Part shown: in pieces, positions 1-12,143 of the stretch | Numbering within the stretch: position 1 is the first letter of the stretch | Layout of the letters: every line of letters starts with the position of its first letter | Source: Takashimella koratensis | Taxonomy: Eukaryota; Basidiomycota; Tremellomycetes; Trichosporonales; Tetragoniomycetaceae | Reading direction: 5' to 3' | DNA length: 64,000 bases | Assembly: GCA_003116875.1 (NCBI GenBank) | Contig: BCKT01000005.1 | Coordinates: 124,001 to 188,000 of the forward strand | Notes under the pieces: generated by a model | What the model was told of the DNA's origin: nothing | The model's database searches: none | Seen by the model: only the letters and a program-made list of their open reading frames with translations | Position numbers and translations under genes: made by a program

Positions 1-608
1 ACACCACACAGTACCCACCCACGCTCAGCTGCACTCAACCCCCAACCCAACACAGCCCGATCCATCATCTAATCTTCCTACTTGTACCCTCTCCAGCCAA
101 CCAAATCAGACTGAGAGACGGAGAGACTGAGAACTTGGATATTCGTTCGATTTTAGACAGAACCAGTTTTTCATATCTTTCTCTTTCTTCTTCTTCTTTT
201 AAAAAAAATAAAACAAACCAAGTAGTTGGGACGGGCGAGGTAGGGAAGGAGGGAAAAGCGAAAAAGCGAATAGCGAAAACCGGATACGAGCGAGACGAGG
301 CGGGTGCGGGGTGGTGTGGGATGTGGTGAGAACGGGTGTATGGTGACCAGAAAAGGGGGGGAGGGGGGGCAAAGGGTACGTGGAAAGTATACCGATGTGA
401 TGAGGGTGATTGAATGGATGAGGATGGGGATGGGGGTGAGGGTGGGAGTGATGGTGAGAGATGGTGATGAGGTCGGATAGAGTGGACCCAACAAGGACCC
501 GAAAGCAGTGTAATGACGAGATCCTCTCTTGCCTACTTATCACCCACCCACTTCTCACCACTCCCTTTCCCCCTTCCCCCTACGCGGTCGTGACTCGGGG
601 TCCGGAGC
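1..608. other. intergenic, no gene seen
   Basis: Downstream of the KH-protein gene, whose stop is at 609. Low-complexity purine-rich stretches (GGGGTGAGG-like runs near 350-460) and CT-rich stretches near 540-590. The open frames here are short and look compositional. It probably holds the 3' UTR of the KH gene and flanking DNA of a gene outside the window. Confidence 0.5.
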
Positions 609-3550
609 TCACATTGCACCTTGCTGAGCTGCCCTCTGTTTCTCCGCCTCCAATCGCTGATACAACATATGAACCGCGATATTGATATTCGCTGGATGAC
701 CAGTGATCGTAACCAATCGTTCATCAGGGTTGGCGACTTGACCAGGACCAGGTGCGGTTCCAGGTTCAGTCACTCGAATTTGGCATTGAGATTGTTGACG
801 GATTTCGTTGATCTTGACGCCGGCTTTGCCGATGACTGAGTACGAGGAATGAATACGCGTAGCGACGAGTGACGGGTGGTGAGAGCAGACAGGCAGGAGA
901 TAGAGAGAAGAGCAGAGTGGTGTGAAGTGAAGTGGACAAGGGAAAGATACAGTCAAAGCGAGCGAGAGACGCCAACATCCAGGATGTGAATCAAGAGAGT
1001 GATTGAAGAAAAAGCGAGGACAAAAGTAACCATTCGTCAGCGCTTTCCTCACACCCTAAACGATCGCACAAATGTCACTCACTAGCGCCAACGAGCGAGT
1101 TGGGGATGAAGATCTGCTGCGTCTGGCTTCCAGGGACCATTGCCGGGTTTGCGGCTCCTCCCATATTCCCGAATCCCTGTCCACCTGGTCCTCCCGGTCC
1201 ACCTGGTCCACCCATCCCGGGCCCGCCGCCCATCCCAGCACCACCGGCCCCGCCAGCACCGCCAGCGAACCCACCAGGCTGTTGACGGTACGCGCCCGAC
1301 ATACTGCCCGGGTTGCGCTCTTGGTATTCGAGCAAGATGGTACCGATGTAGTAGACGGCAATGTGGACGGCGTCGGCCACGCCAGAGACGGAGAGGATGC
1401 GCTGGGTATGTCAGCGACAGCCACGAAAGGGGCAGCGACTGGTAGACTTCAACTATGCTATGCAACAATGAGACAGCTCGGATCAAGCTTGTCACAGAAG
1501 TTGATATGTCTCAGACATGTTCTCGCCCCATCAGCCGAAACCCAACTCACCTCGGTCGAGTTCGGGAGCATCACCTCGCTGGCGTTCAGCCTCGCTCCGC
1601 TGGCTTCTTGGATCTCCTTGATCTTGGATCCGCCCTTGCCGATGCTGCAGGTTACACTTGTCAGCTGCTGTGATGAAACCATCCGCCTGACTCTAAACCC
1701 CTATATCCTGGCCAGACCCATCCCACCCTGGCCTGATCTGTCACAACCTCGCCTACACCACATGCTCCCACTGCGCAACAGCGCTGCTCGGGTACTCACA
1801 CGCTGCCCATACGAGAATTGGGAATGATGAATTTGATCGTAACAGCTCTCGACCCAGGGACCGAGGGGACATCGAACGGCTCATCGTTGATTCGGCGAAC
1901 GATGAGTCCGAAAGCCTGAGATAATGAGCAACTGTCCCCACTCTCTATAAAACTTGCAGCCGTGACTCACCTTGCTGACAGCGTCAAGAGGGCCCATGAC
2001 ATTCAGTATCCGCTCAGGGTTACCGTTCATCGACTCGGAAATGGTCACGCGTGCGCCCGACTTTTCCTGTATCCGAAACAATCACAAGTCATTCGTCAGT
2101 CATGGCATTCTTTGGTTGTGTCAACAGTTGTGACAGCCATAGGCTAGCGCCCATGACCTCCACGGCCTCCCACGCCGCCGACTCACGCGGATTTCGTTGA
2201 CGTGCTGACCGCCGCGACCGATGATGATGCTCGCGTCCTGGGTGACGATCAAGCACCGCATCGAGATCTGCTGCTGCGGTGGGTCGGTAGCCTTGACGGG
2301 CGCCGAGGGGATGGAAGTAGGTGGGGCCGTGGTAGTGGCGGACGACGGCCCGGCGTCGGTGCTGCGAGAGGGGATCGGGAGGCCGGGAGGGAGGAGAGGG
2401 AGAAGGCGAGGGAGGAAAGGGAGCGGGGCGGGCGGGAGGTCAGAGGTGCGAGGAGGGATACGAGGGGGAGGTAAGACGGGACCAGGTGGGAGCACGGGAC
2501 CGGGAGGGGAGGTTGAGTGAGACGAGGGAGAAGGGTCAGGAGAGAGTCGGGCAAGAGGGGTCGTCGCGGTCGAGGAGGAGGCAGAGGCAGAGGAAACAGG
2601 GGTAGACGGGGTAATGGGGGAGGAAGTAGGGGAGAATGTGAGAGAGGTAGGGATGGTAAGGTTGCGCAGGGCAATGAAGCGGTTCGAGAACGGCGAGAGT
2701 GAGACAGGGGAGGTCATGGTGGAGTTGGGTATGGTAGGGTAGGTTGGGTCAGTGGAGAGTGGGGGAAGGGAAGTGGGGAAAGAGTCAGCGACGGTTACGG
2801 ACGGATGGTTAAGACAGACAAGACGTGACACGAGGGATGGGAGTTGCGAGGATCAGGAGTCGAGTGTGACTCCCTGCGGTTGGTCTGCGCCGCGGTCACT
2901 CCTCTCAGCCAGATAACGGCGACAGCGCCGCCGGCCGCCTTCGACCTCTTTTCTGCTGGTCTTGGCGACAAGTCCAGATCAAAGGGGGGTATGGGAGGAG
3001 AGACCGGCTCGTCCATGGACTATACGTTGCCGCCTGGCCTCCATGTCACGAGAGAAAGGAGAGCTAGTGGGAGTGGAGCATGGTAGGAGGAGACGAGGTC
3101 GGTGTGAAATGGGAAGCGGAGAGTGGGTAAAAGAGAGAGCGGGAGACGGAGAGATGAGAAGGGAGGAGAGTGGATGAGACGGATGGACAGAGGAAGAGGT
3201 CGACAGAGGAAGAGAGGCAGAGTGAAGTGAGAGAGAGACAGAGGAGAGAGTTGAGAGTAGACGCCAAGACAGAGGAAGTGAGCCAATCCGACTAACCTGT
3301 CCATGTTAACGTCGTCCATTTTCTTTGATTTTTTCTCTCCCGTCTCGTTGGACTCGTCGCCCCCCTCCTCGGGATCGACAACAGCTTCGTCGTCACCTCC
3401 CTCTGCGTCTTTCTTGGGCGCGTCGACGGCGTGGCTGCCGTTGGATGCAGAGGTGGTTGTGGTGGTGGTGTCCTCTCGTGCGCGCTTGGGAGCAGACTCG
3501 GTGATTGGGGACGCGGCGCGCTTGGTCGTGGCGGCGGCTGTGTCGGACAT
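609..3550 (-). CDS. three-KH-domain RNA-binding protein (PCBP/Rnc1/Hek2-like)
   Basis: Predicted RNA-binding protein that would bind C-rich or U-rich single-stranded RNA and act in mRNA stability or localisation (family knowledge). Seven exons: 3550-3297, 2361-2187, 2066-1971, 1915-1800, 1644-1551, 1401-1083 and 835-609, all phase-consistent, giving 426 aa. The start at 3550 (CACCAACATG) opens an acidic, low-complexity N-terminus. KH1 is about residues 119-190 with IIGRGGQHVNEI, KH2 about 199-270 with VIGKGGSKIKEI, and KH3 about 337-415 with IIGKAGVKINEI. A Gly/Pro-rich linker (about 285-330) separates KH2 and KH3. All three GXXG loops are intact. The first intron is 935 nt, far longer than the others; its acceptor at 2362 was chosen for the long pyrimidine tract and correct phase. 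The fold is clear, the exact orthology is not. Confidence 0.88.
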
Positions 3551-5214
3551 GTTGGTGAACAAAGGAGGCGTGGTTTGGGCGGTGTGGTGTGGTCGGGTGA
3601 GATGAATGGTGGGTGAGCGGGTGAGTGAGCAGAAAGAGAACGCAACGAGGTGGATTAGTCCCAGTGGTCTCTGGAGTTTCTTTCTTGTGTCAAGAGAGGG
3701 TGAGATGGGCGGTGGTGGTGGCGAGTGGACGATGGACGATGGACGAGTGGCAGGGACGAGGGACGGACGGGAGAAGACGGGTACGGGGTGGGCGAAGCGA
3801 GGTGCGAGGGCGGCGGGTCGTGTGGTGTGGTGTGGTGTGGTGTGGTGGTGGTGGTGGTGGTGGACGTGGACGTGGACGTGAAGTGATGTGATGGTGGTGA
3901 TGTGATGTGGAGGGAAGGGGAATGCGTCAGGGTGTGGGGTGTGGAAGGGAGAGGGCCAGGGGGACTCACGATGGGCGCAGGGGTGGGGTGTGCCGGGGTG
4001 TGGTTGAGGTTGAGATTGTGGTAGTGGTAGTGGTAATGGTAGTGGTAGTGCTGGTGATGTTCTTGTCGGTGGCTAGAGTGGATGCTGTGTGGATGCTACC
4101 AAAGTGACAAGGACAAGGACAACGACAATAGACCATTTAGCTCTACCTGGGGCCGAGTGTGGCACCCTCTCAGCTCTCAGGTACAATCTCCATCTCTCCC
4201 ACCCACCGCGGCGTTTCACCCAACCCTTCTGCGCCTATACTCGGCGTTATCTCCCCTTGACCCTTGGCCACCCGCCGTGGCACTCTGTGACGCGTGCCCG
4301 TTGTTTTTAATTTTCAATGTTTGGCTCGTCTCTCCCCTGGCTGCCTCCACCGTTCACCGTCAACCGTCAACCGTCAACCTCCATCGTCATTACCATGGCC
4401 TCTGGCAGGACTGGACCTATGCATGCAAGTGTCTACTGAAGCAAGGGCAGAGCATAGCGCTGTAGAACTGTAGAGTCAGAATACACAAGGTGTCTCTGTG
4501 CATGCAGCGAACAAGGGACCAGCCAGACTGAGACAGTACTGTACATGTCCGTCCCCTTTGCCCCGCCCAGCCGGAGTAACCCTATGCATGCAATGACATC
4601 CATCCTCACTCCCCCTCTGACCCCGACTCGCGTCCATCTCCACCTACCTCTTTCCTCTCTCTCTCCCTCTTTCCTCTCTCCCTTCAATCCCACTCCCACC
4701 CCTACTCCTCCCTCCTTGCCCTCTCCCTCCACCTCACACTCACCTCGACTCCCACTCTCTCTCCCTCGAGCGACCACCTTCACCTCCATCTTCACCCCTT
4801 CTCACCTCTCCACCCGGCCCTTCTCCCTCCCGCCTCTCGCCCCGAGCTACCGCCGCTTTAATTTTCACCACCGTATCAACAAACACCTAACCCCATCGCG
4901 TTCAAGTCTAAATCATCTCTCTTCCATCCACCGTCTCGACACATCCATTCTCCATCCACCCCTCCACCCCTCCATCCCTTCTTGTTCTCATTCTCGCTGT
5001 CACCGACATCTAGACCTACTTCTGCCTCGTTGCCGACCTCCACTTGAAAAGATCGGCCCTTGTCCACACCTAGTCCATCTTGACACTGTCCGTCGCCAAC
5101 AAACCTAGCTTCTACATATCGAGCTAGCTGTCCCCCCATCGCCTCCCCATCCCTCCTCCCCCTCCTAACCATCTTCCGCCTCACCCCATCCCCAACCCCA
5201 CTCACCCTTCCACC
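3551..5214. other. divergent intergenic region between KH gene and ITC1
   Basis: About 1.66 kb with no convincing gene. 3551-4100 is GT-rich on the + strand with GTGGTG/GGTAGT runs (around 3825-3865 and 4018-4050) and would be leader or promoter for the KH gene. 4600-5214 is strongly CT-rich and looks like the promoter and leader of the rightward ITC1 gene. Long open frames here are Pro/Ser-rich translations of the CT tract. Confidence 0.5.
4420..4592. promoter_or_regulatory. three TGCATGCA palindromes upstream of ITC1
   Basis: The 8-bp palindrome TGCATGCA occurs at 4420-4427, 4499-4506 and 4585-4592, spaced 79 and 86 bp. They lie 620-800 bp upstream of the ITC1 start in the shared intergenic region. 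Repetition and spacing suggest transcription-factor sites; the factor is unknown. Confidence 0.35.
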
Positions 5215-8200
5215 ATGCCGTTACTCAAACGGAAACCCGTCCACCTTTACCCTCTCCCCTCTCTCACCTCTGTCCTCCTCCCCATTCCTGGCGCGGCGGC
5301 AGCAGCGACCGACTCGACTCCTGCCGCGGACGCCGACGACGAGCCCGAGACGCTCCAGCCCCCCGCGGACGGCAAGGACGACGACGAGCAACTTGACCGT
5401 CTATTGCACACCTTGACCGATCCGTCTACCTCGGCGAGGCGAGTCCGCGCGACCCCGATCGCAGAGAACCTCGTCGCTGCCGCAGCTGCAGCAGCGGCCA
5501 ATGGTGACGCCGTCGCGACGGAAGTGAAGAAAGCACCCAGGAAGAGCGGGGCGAAGAAGGATCAGGGAAATGGGGTTAACGGTATCGCCCACCAGATTCC
5601 AGAACAAGAGGGGACACTGCTCCTCCCTACTGCTGCATGGAGGGTGAAGAATTTAGAGGTCTTCTACATCCCAGAAACGGGAGAGATCTTCCTCGACTAC
5701 GAGTAAGTCCCACCCGAGCCTGAACTGGGGTGGTCGAGCAATTGCTAACCTGGCTAGATCCTACGCTGCGCGAAGGGCTTTCTTCAACCAGACCTTATTC
5801 CAATGCGAAGGTGAGTTTGAGTATACCTTGTCCCCTGGGCGTAAGCTTGACGGCTGATATCCTGAACCTTGTAGTGAGCGGGAAATCAGCCTTGTCCTAC
5901 TTTAAAGCCCAGCAGTCGGAAGCCAAAGAGGTCCGACAACTTCATTCGCGGTTCCCCCGGCAGTTGAAGAAGGCAGTCTTGAGCGCGGTACAGTTCCGTG
6001 AGTAGACCTGGTGATGAGGAGGAACTGGTAAAGACATGAGGGATTCAGCTGACATCGCGCAGAGGTCGAGGGCAAGTTGGAGACTCTTGTTGATCGCATT
6101 TTTGAGCGCTTTCACAACCGCTTCTTTGACGATGAGAGTGCGTCATGTCTCCTTTCCTCATACTGTCTGAGCTAGGCTCATATCTTGTCTCTGCTACCTC
6201 GCTAACTCCCTGCAGAGGTCTTTGTCGACGTCCAGGGCGACAAGTACCTCGCGCGCGTTGCCAAGACTTTCCCGCCGAAGAACCTCCACCCACCTCCTGA
6301 AGCACTCATCAGCACCCACCCTTACGCGACTGACCTATCCCTCACCAACGAGGCTGTCAACGAGCTAGACGACCCGATGAAGTACTTTTACGCGGTCAGG
6401 CTGATCCGTGAAGGCGGAGACGGAATCGACGCCGCGTTGACAGAAGATGCGAGCACGAATGGACATGGAGATGACGATGAAGGCGGGAATGAGCAGTGGC
6501 AGACGAGCTTTATGGAAGTGCAGGCGGACAAGATCAGGTGAGTATTGGGCTAGGCTGGATGTGGTGATAGACAGATGCCTCTTGAGAGATATGTTGGACA
6601 GACACGCAAATTGGTCAAGCTGACAGAAACAGCCGCGACCGGATCAACTTCTCCCGCGCGATGCTCAAACGATTCATCCGTGACTGCGTTCATCGCGATT
6701 CCCCCGTCTACTCCCCCTGGTTGGTCAAACCCTCCGTTGCGGCGCGGTACGGTTTACCGCGTGAGATGAGCGAAGCGATTCGCCTCTCCATTTTGAACAA
6801 CAAGGAGAAGCAAATGGATAAGCGTAAACGCGAGCGAGAGGAGCGGTTGGGTATCACCAACCCACCAGCTAGCAGTGACATTGACGAGGACGAGGAGAAA
6901 CCGCAGAAGAAGAAGAAGGGACGGGCCAAGACGGATAAAGAAAAGGAAAAGGAGAAAGAGGAGAAAGAGAGGAAAGCGAAAGAAGCGGCAGAGGTTAAAG
7001 CAGCGGAAGAAGCGGCAAAATTGGCAGAGGAGGAAGCAAGGAGGAAGAAACCGAGCAAGTACCCGGCTGAAGGTGAGTCAAGCGACAAGGAAGCACAGAG
7101 CAACAGGATGGGGGTTCAGGGGCTGATTGGTGTAGATTTGCTCGTGGAGTATGCGCCGGACAGGGACGCCCCCGCCGGGAGGATCGAGGTCAGGCCCGCG
7201 CCCTCGACAGAGTTGCCGTTTGGGACCCAGTTCGAGCAGCTGCTCATGGCCTGGAGTTTTCTCAACGTCATGGGGTGAGTCAAATCCCTGCTTTGGTATG
7301 AATTTCACGCGCTGACATCACCAGGCAATCGCTTCACCTCTCGCCTTTCTCGCTCGATGACTTTGAGCAATCGCTATACCATTCCGACCCGTATACCGCC
7401 CCGTCGGTACTGACTACCGAGATCCACGCTGCGCTACTCAACGCCCTCGTCCGTGACTTTGAAGGAGGCACGGAGGCGACCTCTGCACTTGCTCGGGAGG
7501 TGGAGCGAGGGGAGAATGATACCGACTACTGGGAGGGTCACAAGGGTGCTACTGCCGAGACGATTCGACCTGTGGCTAGCGGGTTCATGGCGTCGTGGAA
7601 GAGAGAGCTTTCGGCTCGGGACGGCCGCCGGGGCTGGGAAGGGGCTTTGATCGGTTGTCTTTGGGAACGAGCAACGTTGGAGTCGCTCCCTCATTACCTC
7701 GACAATATCCTCCACATGACGCACGAGGACAAACCCGCCCCGACTCGGCCCACATGGTCAACGGGACCCGCGACGGCCGCAGCGACGTCGGGTTTGATTG
7801 TTTGCAAGCCGGAGAAAAAGTACCCTAGCCTACACCATACGCATAAGCTCGATATCATCAGTTTCTTGATTGAGATGGTAGCGCAGACGTCGGTGGTCAG
7901 GGAGTTTATGGAGGAGAGTACGGCGGCGCTCACAGAGGTCAGGAAGGAGCAGGTCGACCTCAAGAGGGATCTTAAGCGAATGTAAGTGTTGGGTTGTGGA
8001 CGGGTGTGGATAAGGGGAGGGAGGGTGTTACCCTTCTGAGACCGATTTACCACAGGAATCGTCGCTGACATGCGTAGTCAAACGGAGCGCGCCGCACTTG
8101 AGCCCAAGCCGGAGGAAGGGGAAGAGGGCGAGCAAGTGGCCGGAGCGAACGGCGACGACGCGATGGAAGGGATCAAAGCGTCTCCTCCACCATCTACCAA

Positions 8201-9344
8201 TGGTCATGCCAACGGCGGCGGGACTGAGCGTGACGAGCTCGACTCTATTGCTGAGCCAGGGGACCGTCGGGGTCGATACAAGGATACCGAGGACGACGGA
8301 CTCTCAGACACCTCACGTTCACCTTCCCCAGACCGCGTGGCAGCGGGTAACCGGCGACGTCAGGCGATGCGTGAGAAAGCCGCCGAGCGCGAGGCTGAAG
8401 AAGCTGTTCGCGCAGCTAAACGTGCCGCCGCACTCTCCGACGCCAAAGTCCAACGCGCAAACGCCAAGCAACTCGCTGTTGAGAAGAAACGACTCACAGA
8501 TGAAGAAACCACCATTTTGGGTCGTATCAAACAACTCGATATCGATTTCAGGGCTTACATGTATACTTTACGAGCTAGACCGATGGGCTCAGATCGATTT
8601 GGGAATAAAATTTGGTGGATTGATGGGTTGGGGAGCGCACCGTTGATGGATGAAAATGGGAAAGTTAATGTAGGGACTGGGAGAGTGATGGTACAGGGTG
8701 GAGAAGAGTTGGAGGTTGAATTGTGGGCAGAAGGTGTGGAGGTGAAGATGGAGGAAGTGGAGGAGAGGAGAGGGAAAGAGGAACAAGGGAGGTTGAAGCC
8801 TGGGCAGTGGGGGGTATACGATTCTCCAGAACAGGTGAGTACGGACGGCGACGGCGCAAGCCGTCCGTTTCCTCCATTCCTAATCGGTCGTGATGGTTTG
8901 GAAAGTACTAAGTCTTGACCACAGCTACACGCATTTGTCAATTGGCTCAACCCGAGAGGAATACGTGAACTGCAACTCCTGCGTCAATTTAAACTATGGT
9001 TACCCGAGATCGAATCTGGGATGCGTCGACGTCGTCTCGCTGCTGGTTTGGTGAGTTTGAGCTTTCGAGTCCTCCACTCCAATCGAGGAAGAACAGAGAG
9101 CAAAGAGTAGAGAGGAAAGAGTAGAGGTGTAAGATCGGGATCGAGGCATGTTGCTGATTTGGTGCTTGATGACAGGACCAACCATCAGAGGACGAGCATA
9201 GGCGCGTGAGACCGAGTCGAAAGAGTGCAGGAGGCGCAGGAAGCGACGACGATGGGTTCTTGGCTTGGAAGGTGAGTGCCGGACGGAAGGAAAACTTGGG
9301 GAACGGTGGGTGCTGACGATGCGCAGAACACTCGACGCGGATGA
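5215..9344 (+). CDS. ITC1: Itc1-type subunit of ISWI chromatin remodeller (WAC/DDT/WHIM)
   Basis: Non-catalytic ISWI partner (Isw2-Itc1/ACF1 family) that helps the ATPase space nucleosomes and repress transcription. Twelve exons: 5215-5702, 5758-5810, 5875-5997, 6063-6137, 6216-6537, 6633-7072, 7136-7274, 7325-7981, 8078-8834, 8925-9050, 9176-9271 and 9327-9344; 1097 aa. The start MPLLKRKPV matches the Itc1 N-terminus. An Ala-rich acidic insert of about 130 residues separates this from the WAC core (about 138-265, EVFYIPETGEIFLDYE, then the SALSYFKAQQSE and FPRQLKKAV segments). A Lys/Glu coiled-coil region follows (about 395-480), then DDT (about 515-580), a WHIM-like segment and LRARPMGSDRFGNKIWW (about 930), the WHIM2 signature. 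The 63-nt intron 7073-7135 can be retained in frame. The last coding exon is only 18 nt. Confidence 0.93.
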
Positions 9345-10123
9345 ATAGGGAGGGAAGGGGAAGGGGGGAGGAAGGTGCATGTTTGACAGCTAGGGGTTGT
9401 AGAGTCGATCTGTGGACCAGAACTGGGAGTTGAGGAAGTGGAGAGTCGTTGAGTTGTTGAGGAGTCGAGGAGTCCAAGAGTCGAGACACATTTCGTGCAG
9501 TTGCATGGATCATCCCATCCTGTCCCTGTCCCTTCATGCCTTTTATGTCTTCTGCCGTCTCCAACCAAACACATCGTCTTCTCCTCTTTCCCTCATGGCA
9601 GTCTCATATCGTATCCTGTCTGGGCATGGGAATGGCACGGCACCGACATCATAAGGGTACATTTAAAATCTCTTTTCTGTCTCTCTTTCATTCATATAAA
9701 CATTAAACGTCGATACGCGCGCATAGCACTATACTCCCAGGGATGATCAATACAGATAAAGATACATAGCGATGAAAGAAAAGCATTGCACGCTCTTTGC
9801 GGGTTTTGGTCTGATCCGTCAATACGGACAAATCGAAAAAAATTATGTGTGGATTGAGTCGTAGCAGTCTCTTGTTGAGCAGAGGTAGAGGTAGGGGGTT
9901 GCAAGAGTCTTGGAGAACGATGAACCGCATCCGATTGGGTTTCGTTTCGGATGACCTGCGAAATTGGTGTGGACGGAATTGGTAGATTCCTTGTATTCTC
10001 GAGGAAGTTTTTGATCCGGAAGCGATCCGTGCGGTACCGAAGTACCTCGGATGACGAGAACCTTCCGTGCGCCAGCGATCGACGGCGACCGACGGCACAG
10101 GGCACAGAGAGGCTTCGCAGAGA

Positions 10124-10167
<44 letters not shown>

Positions 10168-10475
10168 CATATGGCGGCTTGTAGAGTGGGTCGATGGATC
10201 CCCCAGATTGAGTGCAGAAAGTTAACACATTGTCGCAGATGACGAAATGTGGGAGAGCAACCAACGAATCGCCTGCTCGCCGGGTTTCTTGACTCACACT
10301 GGAAAATACCTGGCGTCTGGTTATCACATGAAGACACGCAAAGTCAAACGGCTACTCTCATGATATGCATTGTCATTGTCTGTCCAATCAAAATGAGGGG
10401 AGTATCAGTCTTAATCGGTAACTTTTCGCGCATTTATAGACGCGACTGTCACCACTGCTACGGCAAACTCTTTTC
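9345..10475. other. intergenic, low-complexity, no gene seen
   Basis: Downstream of ITC1. Contains the ITC1 3' UTR and an AG microsatellite. Minus-strand open frames across it are Ser/Leu translations of the repeat and are not credible. Confidence 0.5.
10119..10163. repeat. AG microsatellite
   Basis: Near-continuous AG dinucleotide run of about 18 uninterrupted units following an interrupted AGAGAGGG start. Simple sequence repeat in non-coding DNA. Confidence 0.9.
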
Positions 10476-11009
10476 TCACTTGTTGGTGTCTGCAGATGCT
10501 TTTTTGCCCTTAGCCCATGTAGGGTTGTGGTTGTGACAAATACTAGTGGTGTCCGTCGCTGGTTCACCAGTGTGGAAAACAGCTATCCAAGATGACTCAT
10601 GGGAGCATGCGCTGGTGAGGTTGTTCTTGGTTGCATACATGCAAGTCGTTGGAGGGCGATCGTCCTGAGAGGTAACCGGCAGGGAGAACAGCGGTGCATT
10701 GGTCTGGGCAATGGTAGTCCGATAATTTTCGTCATGGACATCACATACGATATCACAAAGCCTGAATTTCTTACCACCTTCGTTCTCTTGAGTCCAGGGG
10801 TAGAGCTTGCGTGTGTGGTCTTTTAGGTAAAGCGTGCACTCATGCCAAGACAAGCCGGCGTACTTGGCGAAGCTGCACCTCTCAAACTCGCCAAGGAGGC
10901 TGCTGAGCGTCGCCGACTGGATGGATTCCCGCGGCGAGGTTGGGGAGGCTGCACTTGTCGGGATGGTTGAGGTGGTTAGGGTGTTGGGAGGTTGCAAATT
11001 CTGACTCAT
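10476..11009 (-). CDS. hypothetical protein, possible orphan
   Basis: Uninterrupted 177-codon frame from ATG at 11009 (MSQNLQPPNTL) to a stop at 10476. It resembles no family I recognise. The N-terminal 40 residues are Ser/Thr/Pro-rich; the remainder is Cys-, His- and Trp-containing with no evident signal peptide or membrane span. A TATAAA lies about 47 bp upstream on the same strand, which favours a real promoter. An upstream out-of-frame ATG (GCTTACCAATGAGTG) about 20 nt before weakens the start choice. Part of a stretch of small minus-strand frames (10.5-13.0 kb). It could be spurious. Confidence 0.35.
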   Translation of the reverse strand: MSQNLQPPNTLTTSTIPTSAASPTSPRESIQSATLSSLLGEFERCSFAKYAGLSWHECTLYLKDHTRKLYPWTQENEGGKKFRLCDIVCDVHDENYRTTIAQTNAPLFSLPVTSQDDRPPTTCMYATKNNLTSACSHESSWIAVFHTGEPATDTTSICHNHNPTWAKGKKASADTNK

Positions 11010-11837
11010 ATCTGCGTGCACTCATTGGTAAGCCACAGTAGCTATCATCCGAGCGTTTATAAAGATTCCAAGTCAAGAACCTAACTTACTGCACTGTTGG
11101 GCTTGTTATCTGGTGATGTAAGAGTGTCAAGGTGTGAAGGAGACCATCATGTCCAACCCGCTTTTATACACAACTACCGCTTTAGTGCACGAGTGTGCGA
11201 CCAATTCTGAATCTTTTGTCCATCTGGGTGGGCCGAGACTAGCCAACGACTTCCGTGACGTAGTGTCGACATTCCGATCCAAAGGAGCCCACAACAAGCT
11301 GGCTTCGGCTCTAGCGGCATCGGAAAGAAACACAAGGGAAGTTGGGCTAACCCGAAAGAGCGCAACGTATAAACTCCTTTCTCTTTGTCTTCTAGGATGA
11401 CGATCAGCGCCAAGTGGTCAGCAGACTCAAGTCTCTCCATTGTGATTTGATCTCCTTTCTCTGGCGGCAGAAAGTTATGTGCTAGTAGTCGACGAGTTGT
11501 TTTCACAAAGATAAGGCGCTCCCGAGCGAAACACCTCACATTGTCGGCTAGGGTCGACAAAAGAGAATTTCAAACAGAGTTCGATGCTCCCGCGGCAGGG
11601 TGAGAGACAGACTCAGAATGTATGTGGAGAAGCCGACCTGCCACGCAGAAGTTTATTGGTGAACGGTAGCACAGAATGCATCATCCACACACTTGCTGAC
11701 TTTCGCGCTCCTTCTACATAGTTCTACGATGTTAAATGATGGCTATGATCCCCTTTGTTTGATGACAGTCCTCTGAGTTCTGGCGCTCACAGGGATTATG
11801 ACTTGTGGCAAATTTCGATCTGGGGAGCACTTCCCTC
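11010..11837. other. intergenic, no clear gene
   Basis: Short open frames occur on both strands, for example a minus frame ending at 11174 with an internal ATG at 11440 and a plus frame 11149-11400. None has family resemblance or splice support, so none is called. Confidence 0.4.
11056..11061 (-). promoter_or_regulatory. TATA box-like element
   Basis: TATAAA on the minus strand, about 47 bp upstream of the ATG at 11009, in the context CTTTATAAACG. Assigned only by sequence and position. Confidence 0.4.
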
Positions 11838-12143
11838 TCACATCTTGGATGAATTAGTTAGACTTGGCTTTGTCGACGAAGTATCCACATCATTTGCTCG
11901 AACTTGAGTGGAGTCGTCCGTCTGCTGCGCGTTGTCATTGTTGGTACTAGGTTGTGGGAAGCAGTAAAGCGAAGAAGGGTTTCTATTCACTTCCTCGCAG
12001 AATTTTGTCCAAGAATCAGACCCCTGAGAGTTGGTTGACGAATCAGGATGGGTGCTCATACCTCTCACTGTCTGGATAAACAGCAGCAAGTCTGTTTCTT
12101 TGTCAGTCTTGGAGTGATCTGCATTACTATGAGTGGGGGACAT
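11838..12143 (-). CDS. small Ser/Thr/Asn/Asp-rich hypothetical protein
   Basis: 101-codon frame from ATG 12143 (MSPTHSNADHSKTDKETD) to a TGA at 11838. Composition is hydrophilic and low in hydrophobic residues, like a disordered protein. The leader upstream reads as an unstructured C/A/T-rich 5' UTR and a TATAAG-like element lies near 12240. There is no domain, signal peptide or membrane span. A GTATGAG...CTCTCAG pair inside could be a 38-nt intron but splicing it would bring in a stop at once, so the unspliced reading is preferred. Same orientation and similar composition as the spliced small gene at 12733-13047. Confidence 0.4.
   Translation of the reverse strand: MSPTHSNADHSKTDKETDLLLFIQTVRGMSTHPDSSTNSQGSDSWTKFCEEVNRNPSSLYCFPQPSTNNDNAQQTDDSTQVRANDVDTSSTKPSLTNSSKM

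Noticed and set aside
4545..5108. 187-codon Pro/Ser/Thr-rich frame before ITC1
   Set aside because: It is a translation of the CT-rich leader; composition explains the absence of stops.
10119..10163. Repeat considered as CRISPR or satellite
   Set aside because: A simple dinucleotide microsatellite with no spacers.
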